Source: Halobaculum sp. MBLA0147
GTDB taxonomy: Archaea > Halobacteriota > Halobacteria > Halobacteriales > Haloferacaceae
DNA length: 64,000 nucleotides
Assembly (NCBI RefSeq): GCF_041361345.1
Contig: NZ_JBGKAD010000001.1
Span: 620,001 to 684,000 of the forward strand
Direction: 5' to 3'
The notes below the pieces were generated by a model. It ran no database searches and was not told the origin of the DNA. It was given only the letters and a program-made list of their open reading frames with translations. This document shows, piece by piece, positions 9,950-17,423 of this stretch. Each line of letters starts with the position of its first letter. Position 1 is the first letter of the stretch. Made by a program: the position numbers and the translations under genes.

Positions 9950-11197
9950 TCACTCGTACCGCAACGCCTCGATCGGATCGACACGGGAGGCACGCCACGC
10001 GGGGTAGAGCCCGGCGACGACGCCGGTCGAGACGCCCATCAGGACGGAGAACGCGATCCAGTCCCACGGGAGCGTGAACGCCACGTCGGCGTACTCGGCG
10101 GCACCGAACCCGACGACCAGCCCCAGTGGGACGCCGACGACCGCGCCGAGCGCGCCCAGCAGGACCGCCTCCGTGAGGAACAACTGCATCGTGTCGCGGT
10201 TCGTCGCGCCGACGGCCTTCATGATCCCGATCTCCTTGGTGCGTTCCGTCACGGACACCAGCGTGATGTTGGCGATCCCGATGGCGCCGACGACGAGCGC
10301 GATCACCGCGATCCCGGTGACGAACCGCGTGATCCGGTCGATCACGTCCTGGATCTCCGCGACCACGTCGCCGCTCGTCTGGACGGACAACTCGAACCCG
10401 CGCGGGAGCAACTGGGCCGCGTCGGACTCCCGCGAGAGGTACACCTCCACGCGGTCGCGCACGGCGGCGACCGCCTGCGGCTCGGCGACGACCGTCACCT
10501 GCGGGTACGCCCGCTGATCGACGCCGAGCGACGGGCTCGTCACCGTCGTGTCGTAGTACGGGTCGGCGGGGACGTAGAACCGCGGCTGCGCGTCGCCGAA
10601 GCTCGTCAGGAACCCGCCACGCGTGCCGGAGACGATCCCGACGACCGTCGCCGTCTCGCGTTCGCCGTCACCCAACCGGATCGTCACCTCGTCGCCGACC
10701 GAGAGGTTCCCCGGGAACGCGGCCGCGGCGCGCTCGTTGACGACCACCTCGCTGGCGCCGCTCTCGAACCCACGCCCCGCGACGATCGACGACTCCCGGA
10801 ACGTCGCCGGTGTCGTCGCCGTCAACTGGCGCTGGGCGACCGTGTCGTTCTCGTGGGCGACGGACGACACCGGGACGATCCCGCGCGGGATCACCGCCGC
10901 GACGCCGTCCAAGGCGGCGAGTTCGCGCACGTCGCGCTCGGTGAACACGGGTCTGGCCGCGCCGAGTCCACCGCCGGGACCGCCTCCCTCCCCGGTCTGT
11001 GCCGGGAGGAGGTAGACGTTGTTGGCGTTCGTCTGGCCGATCTGGTCGATCACGGACGCCTCCACGCTCGCTCCGAAACTGGCGAAGACGACCACGGACG
11101 CGATCCCGATGACGATCCCGATCACGGTCAGCGTCGATCGCAACCGGTGGGCGCGGATCGACCGCCCCGCGATCCGGAGTGTCTCTCGCGACTCCAT
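9950..11197 (-). CDS. MacB/FtsX-type ABC transporter permease
   Basis: 415 residues: one N-terminal membrane segment (about 20-42, STLTVIGIVIGIASVVVFASFG), a large extracytoplasmic MacB-type domain (about 45-275), then three C-terminal segments (about 287-310, 335-362, 375-395) with the FtsX core (KEIGIMKAVGATNRDTMQLFLTEAVLLG). Such permeases act mechanically on, or export, lipoproteins and peptides rather than importing solutes. Its ATG overlaps the stop of the upstream ATPase by one base (TGATG), so the two form one unit; a Tat lipoprotein follows and could be a partner or cargo. Confidence 0.92.
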   Translation of the reverse strand: MESRETLRIAGRSIRAHRLRSTLTVIGIVIGIASVVVFASFGASVEASVIDQIGQTNANNVYLLPAQTGEGGGPGGGLGAARPVFTERDVRELAALDGVAAVIPRGIVPVSSVAHENDTVAQRQLTATTPATFRESSIVAGRGFESGASEVVVNERAAAAFPGNLSVGDEVTIRLGDGERETATVVGIVSGTRGGFLTSFGDAQPRFYVPADPYYDTTVTSPSLGVDQRAYPQVTVVAEPQAVAAVRDRVEVYLSRESDAAQLLPRGFELSVQTSGDVVAEIQDVIDRITRFVTGIAVIALVVGAIGIANITLVSVTERTKEIGIMKAVGATNRDTMQLFLTEAVLLGALGAVVGVPLGLVVGFGAAEYADVAFTLPWDWIAFSVLMGVSTGVVAGLYPAWRASRVDPIEALRYE

Positions 11198-11973
11198 CAG
11201 TGGTCACCTCCGGCGGCCTCGGCGTCCCGCTCCGTCCGCGAGCGGGGGTCTTCGACCACCTCTTCCACGTCCTCCACCAGTCCGTCGCGGAGGTGGACGA
11301 TCCGCTCGGCGTGGGCGGCGATCCGCCGAGAGTGGCTCACGAGCAGGATCGAGTTGCCGCGGTCGACGATGTCGTCCAACAGCGCCATGATCTCCGCGCC
11401 GGTCTCCGTGTCGACGTTCCCGGTGGGCTCGTCCGCGAGGACGATCGAGGGGTCCGGGGCGAGCGCCCGCGCGATGGCGACCCGCTGGCGTTGCCCGCCG
11501 CTGAGTTGGGCGGGTTCGTGGTCGTACCGGTCGGAGAGCCCCACCTGGTCGAGCACCTCGCGAGCCCGCGCCAGTCGCTCGTCGCGGTCCCAGTCGTCGA
11601 ACACGAGCGGTAAGGCGACGTTCTCGACGGCGGTCAGGCGCGGCATGAGGTTGAACGTCTGGAAGACGAAGCCGATCTCCGTCCCGCGGACGCCGGCACG
11701 CTCGTCCTCGCCGGCGGCGCCCAGGTCGCGGCCCCCGACCGCCACCGTCCCGGCGTCCGGCGTGTCGAGGCCACCGATCAGGTTCAACAGCGTGGACTTC
11801 CCCGAGCCGCTGGGGCCCATCACGGCCGTGTACGACCCCTCGGCGAGCGACAGGGACACGTCGTCCAGCGCCGTCACCGTCCCGCCGAGTTCGTACGTCT
11901 TCGTCACGCCCGCGAGGTCGACGACCGGCTCTCCGTCCCCCGTCGTCTCGGCCGTGTCGCGTCTGTCTGTCAC
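11197..11973 (-). CDS. LolD/MacB-type ABC transporter ATP-binding protein
   Basis: 258 residues with Walker A GPSGSGKST, signature LSGGQRQRVAIARAL and Walker B VLADEPTGNVD, plus the H-loop region VSHSRRIAAHAERIVHLRDG. This is the ATPase subclass that pairs with FtsX-domain permeases. GTG at 11973 is chosen: a TATA-like GATACTTGCC sits ~27 bp upstream on the minus strand (near 12000) and the longer frame lacks similarity. It is coupled to the permease by a 1-bp overlap. Confidence 0.93.
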   Translation of the reverse strand: MTDRRDTAETTGDGEPVVDLAGVTKTYELGGTVTALDDVSLSLAEGSYTAVMGPSGSGKSTLLNLIGGLDTPDAGTVAVGGRDLGAAGEDERAGVRGTEIGFVFQTFNLMPRLTAVENVALPLVFDDWDRDERLARAREVLDQVGLSDRYDHEPAQLSGGQRQRVAIARALAPDPSIVLADEPTGNVDTETGAEIMALLDDIVDRGNSILLVSHSRRIAAHAERIVHLRDGLVEDVEEVVEDPRSRTERDAEAAGGDH

Positions 11974-12157
11974 CGAACTCCGGTACGGCGCCGACGGGCA
12001 AGTATCTGTGGCGCGCCGCGGGTGTACGGTGTTCCCCGGCCGCCGAGACCGCCCCGGTCCGCTGCCAGTCAGTCTCGCGGCGCGGAACCGACACCCACTT
12101 GCCCCGGCGGGGTGGCGACACGCGTATGGATCGACGCCCGTGTCCGGAGGTGTGCGG

Positions 12158-13528
12158 ATGAGCGACCTCACCGTCTACGACGACCGGCTGGCTCGCCAGA
12201 TGGAGGCCGGCGACTTCGTGTTGGCCGTCGTCACCGCGACGAAGCCGGACTTCTACAAACAGGCCCCCGTCGTCGCCGCGGCTCGCGACCGAGGACTTCC
12301 GTGTTTCGTCCTCCACACCGGTCAACACTACGACGACGTACTCGGCCACGGCCTCGCCGAGTACGGGATCGAGGACCGCGTCGCCGTCGACCTCGGGATC
12401 CGCGGTGGCCTCTCGGAGAAGACCGCACAGGTCCACCGCCGGATCGACGCGCTCACCGACCGGCTCGACGAGTGGCCCGACACGACCGTCCTCCCGCTGG
12501 TCCACGGCGACACCCACGCCGCCGGCATCGTCCCGCAGGCGTGGCAGTTCGCCACCAACAGCGGCGTCGCCCACAACGAGGCCGGACTGCGCGGGATGTC
12601 ACCCGACTTCACGGCCCACGAGGACCTGGCCGCGTTCGTCGAGGCACAGTGGGAGGGTGACTGGGAGATCAATCGCGCGGAGCCGTTCCCCGAACAGTAC
12701 GACACGTTCGTCGGGTCGGCGGCGAGTCAGTACCTGTTCGCACCGGTGGCGTTGAACCGCGAGCACCTCGAACGCGAGGGGTACCCACGAGAAGTCGGCG
12801 GGAGCGAGCGCATCCCGGTCGTCGGCAACTCCGTCGTCGACGCCATCGAGATGAAGGCCGACGCCGACTTGGCGGAGAGCGTATTCGACGTGTACCCCGT
12901 CTTGGAGGAGCGCGACGACTGGATACGTGTCGACGTCCACCGGCGCGCGAACCTCCTCCCAGACCGGTTCCGGGCGATCGTCGAGGGTGTGATCGGCCTC
13001 GTCGAGGACGGCTACAACGTCAACTTCGTCGAGTTGACGGCGACACGGGAGGCCCTGGAGAACTACGGCCTCAGGGAGAAGCTGACGCGGCTGGCCGACG
13101 AACGTGAGAACTTCCTGTTCACCGGACTCTGGAAGAAGCACGCCCACGTCTACGAGTTCCTCCGGTCCGGGCAGTGTCTCGCGGAGTACACCGACTCCGG
13201 GAGTATGCAAGAGGAGCTCAACTACATCGACGAGGCGATCTGTCTCACGGCGCGGTTCAACACGGACCGCCCGGAGACGGTGTTCGACGCACAGACGAAC
13301 CTGCTGGTCCCGCCGGTCGACGGCGAGTACGTCACGGAGACGGTCGAACACGTGTTGGAGACGGACGCCGTCCGCGAGGAGATCCAGACCGGCCCGACCC
13401 TCTACGGGTCGGACGTCGGTGCGGAGATCGTCGACTACCTCGCCGAACGGCGCGACGAGCGCCCGTTCGACTGGGCTCACGAGCGCGTCGGCTTCGACAC
13501 CGACGACTCCGCGTTCGAGTACCTCTGA
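12158..13528 (+). CDS. wecB: UDP-N-acetylglucosamine 2-epimerase-family protein (non-hydrolysing type)
   Basis: Predicted to interconvert UDP-GlcNAc and UDP-ManNAc for surface glycans or glycoprotein sugars. Family features seen: FVLHTGQHYDD near the N-terminus, VHGDTHAAG, HNEAGLRG (catalytic Glu), DVHRRANL, YTDSGSMQEELNYID and RFNTDRPETV near the C-terminus. At 456 residues it is longer than typical bacterial WecB (~375), with extra sequence around residues 185-245. ATG at 12158 has a GGAGG ribosome-binding site 7 bp upstream, unusual among the mostly leaderless starts here. No glycan operon surrounds it. Confidence 0.85.
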   Translation: MSDLTVYDDRLARQMEAGDFVLAVVTATKPDFYKQAPVVAAARDRGLPCFVLHTGQHYDDVLGHGLAEYGIEDRVAVDLGIRGGLSEKTAQVHRRIDALTDRLDEWPDTTVLPLVHGDTHAAGIVPQAWQFATNSGVAHNEAGLRGMSPDFTAHEDLAAFVEAQWEGDWEINRAEPFPEQYDTFVGSAASQYLFAPVALNREHLEREGYPREVGGSERIPVVGNSVVDAIEMKADADLAESVFDVYPVLEERDDWIRVDVHRRANLLPDRFRAIVEGVIGLVEDGYNVNFVELTATREALENYGLREKLTRLADERENFLFTGLWKKHAHVYEFLRSGQCLAEYTDSGSMQEELNYIDEAICLTARFNTDRPETVFDAQTNLLVPPVDGEYVTETVEHVLETDAVREEIQTGPTLYGSDVGAEIVDYLAERRDERPFDWAHERVGFDTDDSAFEYL

Positions 13529-13592
13529 GGGGGACACGCGGCCCGCAGTATCGATCCGAGGTCCACGGAGGACACCGATCCGAGTTCTACAG

Positions 13593-13600
13593 GATTCAAG
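13593..13600 (+). promoter_or_regulatory. TATA-like box of the arginase gene
   Basis: GATTCAAG is centred 28 bp upstream of the ATG at 13625, indicating a leaderless transcript. Confidence 0.55.
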
Positions 13601-13624
13601 CGGGTGCGGGGGACTCGTCCTCGT

Positions 13625-14527
13625 ATGGAGGCACGGATCATCGGAGCGCCGAGTGACTACGGGCAGGACAGACGTGGCGTCGACATGGGGCCGTCGGCGA
13701 TCAGGTACGCGGGGCTGGCAGACGAGTTGCGCGCCGCTGGCGTCGACCCCGTCGACACCGGCGACCTGACGGTGCCGCGCGCGGAGGAGCGCGACCCGGA
13801 CTACCGGACGCCCAGCGAGGGGGAGGCGAAGTTCCTCCGCGAGACGGAGGCGGTTGCCGACGAGTTGGCCGACCGCGTCGCGGAGAGTATCGACGAGGGA
13901 GCGACGCCGCTGGCGCTCGGGGGTGACCACTCCATCGCCATCGGCTCGCTGCGCGGGAGCGCTCGCGACGCCGACGTCGGCGCGGTGTGGTTCGACGCAC
14001 ACGGCGACTTCAACACCCCCTCGACCTCCCCGTCGGGGAACGTCCACGGGATGCCCCTGGCGGCGGCGCTCGGCGTCGGCGAGTTCGCGGGTGTCGAGTG
14101 GGCGAACGCCCCCGGGCTCCGCGAGGAGAACGTCGTGATCGTCGGCCTCCGGGCCGTCGACGAGCGCGAACGCGAGCGGATCGCCGACAGCGACGTGACG
14201 GTGTACACGATGTCGGACATCGACGAGATGGGTGTCCGTCCGGTCGTCGAGTCGGCGATCGAGACCGCCTCGCACGGGGTCGACGGCGTCCACGCGAGTC
14301 TCGACCTCGACTGGCTCGACCCGAACGAGGCGCCCGGCGTCGGGACGCCGGTGCGCGGCGGTGTCACCTACCGCGAGGCACACCTCGCGATGGAACTGCT
14401 CGCCGAGGCGGACGTGCTCCGCTCGATGGAACTGGTCGAGGTGAACCCCACGCTCGACGAGTTCAACGAGACCGCCGAACTCGCGACGGAGTTGGCCGCG
14501 AGTGCGTTCGGGAAACGGATCCTCTGA
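13625..14527 (+). CDS. rocF: Arginase
   Basis: Hydrolyses arginine to ornithine and urea with a di-manganese centre. The metal ligands are visible in LGGDHSIAIGS, FDAHGDFNTP and SLDLDWLDP. The SGNVHGMPLA segment after the DAHGD motif is characteristic of true arginases rather than agmatinases, as is GVTYREAHLAMELL near the C-terminus. The 300-residue length is normal. It is a single gene with its own TATA-like box at 13593; no urease or ornithine genes are adjacent. Confidence 0.92.
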   Translation: MEARIIGAPSDYGQDRRGVDMGPSAIRYAGLADELRAAGVDPVDTGDLTVPRAEERDPDYRTPSEGEAKFLRETEAVADELADRVAESIDEGATPLALGGDHSIAIGSLRGSARDADVGAVWFDAHGDFNTPSTSPSGNVHGMPLAAALGVGEFAGVEWANAPGLREENVVIVGLRAVDERERERIADSDVTVYTMSDIDEMGVRPVVESAIETASHGVDGVHASLDLDWLDPNEAPGVGTPVRGGVTYREAHLAMELLAEADVLRSMELVEVNPTLDEFNETAELATELAASAFGKRIL

Positions 14528-14586
14528 TCTGAGGCGCGTCGTCGGCTACCGGAACCCGTCGGCCGCCCGCCGTCGGCTCACCCGGG

Positions 14587-15225
14587 TCAGGTCCCGCCGG
14601 CGGCGCCGCAGGCGCCTGCACCCGCACCCGCGGCACCGCCACAGGCCGCCGCGGACGCGCCGACCGCGGCCGTCGAGACGACGACTGCGCTGTTGTCCGC
14701 GCCGTAGTCCGCGGCGTCACCCCACGCGACGGGCGCGATCTCGTCGTCGATGTCGTCCTCGCGTTCGACGTACCCCCGGAGATCGTCCCCGTCGAAACCG
14801 GACTCTGCGACGAGCCGCTGTACGGTGTCCGGCGCGACCGCGATCCGGTCGACCTCGCGCGCCTCGAACAGTTCGTCGCCGTCGTACGCGAACTGGACGT
14901 CGTAGTGGCGGACGAACACGGCGTCGTCGTACGTCTCGTGGAGCACGCGCAGCGTCTCCGGAACGACCGTCCAGGCTGCGTCCCGATCCAACTGCTCGCG
15001 CGACTCGGGCATGGCGAACCGGACCACGGGGACGACGACCGGCTCGTCGTCCGGTCCCTCGTTGACGACCGCCGAGGCCGTCACGCCGAACTCCTCGACT
15101 GTCACGGGTGCCGCGTCCGTGTCGACACGGGTGTCCAGTCGGTCGTTCGCCTCGTCTTCCAGCGTCTCCAGTCGCTCGCGCGTCGACTGCTCGTCGCCGT
15201 CGAACAGTGCCGAGAGGAGTGACAT
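14587..15225 (-). CDS. Conserved haloarchaeal protein with Gly/Ala/Cys-rich tail, unknown function
   Basis: 212 residues. Residues 1-170 are acidic and mixed alpha/beta without a recognised domain (start MSLLSALFDGDEQSTRERLE). The last ~35 residues change character completely: Ala-rich, then a glycine/alanine stretch with two cysteines (AAACGGAAGAGAGACGAAGG). That tail could be a membrane-active or disordered segment; similar Gly-Cys tails occur in some exported or maturation-dependent proteins, but this is speculative. The start is supported by a TATA-like CTACTTG about 27 bp upstream (minus strand, near 15252). Confidence 0.72.
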   Translation of the reverse strand: MSLLSALFDGDEQSTRERLETLEDEANDRLDTRVDTDAAPVTVEEFGVTASAVVNEGPDDEPVVVPVVRFAMPESREQLDRDAAWTVVPETLRVLHETYDDAVFVRHYDVQFAYDGDELFEAREVDRIAVAPDTVQRLVAESGFDGDDLRGYVEREDDIDDEIAPVAWGDAADYGADNSAVVVSTAAVGASAAACGGAAGAGAGACGAAGGT

Positions 15226-15331
15226 CGTCCGACTCGCGGCGCTCGCCCGTCAAGTAGCTACCGACGGCTCTCGCGGCGAGAGACGGAGTGGGTGACGAGC
15301 AACGCGGGTGGGCGAGAGCAGCGCGGGTGGC

Positions 15332-15384
15332 CGACGAGCGACACGAGTAGGCGACGAGCGACACGAGTAGGCGACGAGCGACGA
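15332..15384. repeat. 20-bp tandem repeat, ~2.6 copies
   Basis: The unit CGACGAGCGACACGAGTAGG occurs at 15332 and 15352, with a partial third at 15372, between two minus-strand genes. The wider stretch 15290-15400 is full of GACGAG and GGGTGG variants, suggesting slippage-prone sequence. No gene is seen in 15226-15423. Confidence 0.8.
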
Positions 15385-15423
15385 GTCGGGCGACGAGTGG
15401 CGTCGGCCTCGCTCGCGTCGCGG

Positions 15424-16080
15424 TCACCCACGGCAGATCGCCACCAGATCGTGGAGGTCGGACACGTCGTAGGTCGGAGTGACGGAGAGGTCGAAGTCGC
15501 GGCGGTGCGGGCGGCGGATGAACGCCGAGTCGATGCCGGCGTTGTCGGCGGCCTCCAGGTCGGACTCGTTGTCGCCGACGAACAGCGCGGTCTCGGCGTC
15601 CAAGTCCGCCAGCGCGCGGTGGAGGTAGTGGGGCGCGGGTTTCTTCTTGCGGAGACTCTCCGGGGTCGGCTTCCGGCCGTAGGCGGTCTCGAAGAGGTCC
15701 GCGAGGCCGAAGTGGTCCAGCGCGTAGTCGACCGTCTGCTGTTGGTTCGAGGAGACGATCCCCAGCGGCGCGTCCACCTCTCGGAGGACGCTCACGTCGG
15801 GGTAGACGTCCTTCCGGCCGGCCTCGATCTCGCGGCGTTGGCGCTGGTGGGCGTGGAGGTCGCGGGCGGCCCACAGGTCCTCCGGGGACACGTCGTAGCG
15901 GTCCGCGACGCGCGTCAGTGTCTCCGGGTCGACCCCGACGACGATCTCCTCGACATCGTCCGGGTCGGGGTCGTCGACGGACACCGACTCGAAGGCGGAC
16001 CAGGTCGCCTCGCGCAACACGTCGTACCGGGTCCGGCCGACGATGACGCCGTCGTTGTCCAGGAGCAGCGCGTCGTACAC
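15424..16080 (-). CDS. HAD-superfamily hydrolase
   Basis: 218 residues with HAD motif I as LLLDNDGVIVG (nucleophile Asp followed by Asn-Asp rather than the usual D-x-D-G order: LDNDGV still gives DxD), motif II in LGIVSSNQQQ, motif III Lys in the PESLRKKKPAP stretch and motif IV ALFVGDNESDLEAADNAG. This is a phosphoglycolate-phosphatase-like member with a helical cap; the substrate is not predictable. GTG at 16080 is supported by a T-rich TATA-like CCTTTTTG ~27 bp upstream (minus strand, near 16107-16114). Confidence 0.88.
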   Translation of the reverse strand: MYDALLLDNDGVIVGRTRYDVLREATWSAFESVSVDDPDPDDVEEIVVGVDPETLTRVADRYDVSPEDLWAARDLHAHQRQRREIEAGRKDVYPDVSVLREVDAPLGIVSSNQQQTVDYALDHFGLADLFETAYGRKPTPESLRKKKPAPHYLHRALADLDAETALFVGDNESDLEAADNAGIDSAFIRRPHRRDFDLSVTPTYDVSDLHDLVAICRG

Positions 16081-16241
16081 ACCGACTGGCTCCGGGCTCT
16101 GCGCGCAAAAAGGTCACCCTCCGGGGGCCACGGCCGTCACACCGCGGCCGTCTGTCCGACGACCTCGACCACCCCCGACACCGTCCGTTCTCGCCACTGC
16201 CGAAACCCACACCACCGGGGTCGTCCAAACTCCCACGACAG

Positions 16242-17360
16242 ATGGATCGAGACGCGCGGGCGGCGACACACGAGGCGGTCGAGGTGACCGCCGGGGGACG
16301 ACTCCACTTCGGGTTCGGGAACCTGAGTCTGACCCACGAGCGGCTGTACGGCGCCGCCGGTGTCGCGCTCGCCGCTCCGCGGCTCCGGCTCACCGTCGCA
16401 CCCGCGAGCGAGGTCCTGGTAGAGGTCGCCTCGGAGTCGTCCGACGAGTCTGCGGCGGCGCCGTCCGTGAACGACGACGCGACCGGTGCCACTGCGGACG
16501 AGTCGACGGTCGCAGAGGAGACTCGCGACACGGTCGCGGAGTACGCCGAGCGGGTCTGTGACCTCCTCGACTGTCCCGGTGCACGCGTCACCCTCCACGC
16601 GACCCTCCCGCGCCACGTCGGACTCGGGAGCGGGACACAGACCGCACTCGCCGTCGCGGCGGGGGTCGCTCGTCTCCACGGAATCGACCCGCGCGTCCGC
16701 GAGTGGGCACCGGAGTTGGGTCGGGGCGGTCGCTCGGGCGTCGGCGTGGCGGCGTTCGAGCGCGGCGGATTCGTGTTGGACGGCGGCCACCCGACGGAGC
16801 GGTTCACCGCCGACAGACCGGCCGACGGAGCGTGGACGGTGCCGCCGGTGACGGCGCACCACAGTGTCCCGGACGACTGGCGGTTCCTGCTCGTCTTCCC
16901 GGACGCGCCGCCCGGCCGGTCCGGCGACGGCGAGGACGCCTCGATGCGTGCAGTCGTCGAGTCGGCCGACCCGGCGGTCGCGGACCGCATCGCCGGTGTC
17001 GTGACGAGACGGCTCCTCCCCGCGGTCGCGACCGGGGCGGTCGACCGGTTCGGCGGGGCCGTCCGGGAACTGGGCCGCCTCAACGGGACGTGGTTCGCCG
17101 ACGAACAAGGTGGCGTCTACCGGCCGCCGGTGGGTGCCGTCGTCGCCTCGCTCGCGGACGCGCCGGCGGTCTCTGGCGTCGGGCAGTCCTCGTGGGGACC
17201 GGCAGTGTACGCCGTCACGGACACGGAGCGCGCCGACGCCGCACGAGCCGCCGGCGAGCGCGCACTCGACGCAGCCGGCGTCGACGGCGACGTGGCAGTC
17301 GTGAGCGCGAGCGACGGCGGGGCGACCGTGCGAGTAGTGGACGACGCCACCGAGGAGTGA
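16242..17360 (+). CDS. Beta-ribofuranosylaminobenzene 5'-phosphate synthase-like GHMP protein
   Basis: 372 residues. The start of the fold (VTAGGRLHFGFGNLS) and the ATP/phosphate loop LPRHVGLGSGTQTALAV match beta-RFAP synthase, a GHMP-superfamily enzyme that makes the first committed intermediate of tetrahydromethanopterin from PRPP and 4-hydroxybenzoate or pABA. Later conserved pieces include GRGGRSGVGVAAFERGGFVLDGG and SGVGQSSWGPAVYAV. Haloarchaea are generally regarded as folate users, so the true product is uncertain. The acidic stretch at residues 65-85 is a halophilic insertion. ATG at 16242 is the natural start. Confidence 0.8.
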   Translation: MDRDARAATHEAVEVTAGGRLHFGFGNLSLTHERLYGAAGVALAAPRLRLTVAPASEVLVEVASESSDESAAAPSVNDDATGATADESTVAEETRDTVAEYAERVCDLLDCPGARVTLHATLPRHVGLGSGTQTALAVAAGVARLHGIDPRVREWAPELGRGGRSGVGVAAFERGGFVLDGGHPTERFTADRPADGAWTVPPVTAHHSVPDDWRFLLVFPDAPPGRSGDGEDASMRAVVESADPAVADRIAGVVTRRLLPAVATGAVDRFGGAVRELGRLNGTWFADEQGGVYRPPVGAVVASLADAPAVSGVGQSSWGPAVYAVTDTERADAARAAGERALDAAGVDGDVAVVSASDGGATVRVVDDATEE

Positions 17361-17422
17361 GTCGGGAGTCGAGGTAGTGACGAGGAGTGAGTCGGGAGTC
17401 GAGGTAGTGACGAGGAGTGAGT
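17351..17422. repeat. 30-bp tandem repeat, 2.4 copies
   Basis: The unit from 17351 (CGAGGAGTGAGTCGGGAGTC plus GAGGTAGTGA) is repeated exactly at 17381, with 12 bases of a third copy at 17411. It spans the stop of the GHMP gene and reaches the stop of the convergent fusion gene at 17424, so it forms the whole intergenic spacer. The unit carries its own TGA, so the copies do not change the protein. Confidence 0.9.
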
Positions 17423-17423
17423 C

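Noticed and set aside
12599-14383. 594-codon minus-strand frame opposite the epimerase and arginase
   Set aside because: Arg/Val/Asp-rich mirror translation of GC-rich coding DNA; it runs across two well-supported plus-strand genes.
14717-17083. 788-codon minus-strand frame
   Set aside because: Shadow of the GHMP, HAD and 14587-15225 genes; Arg/Pro/Ser-rich with no domain.
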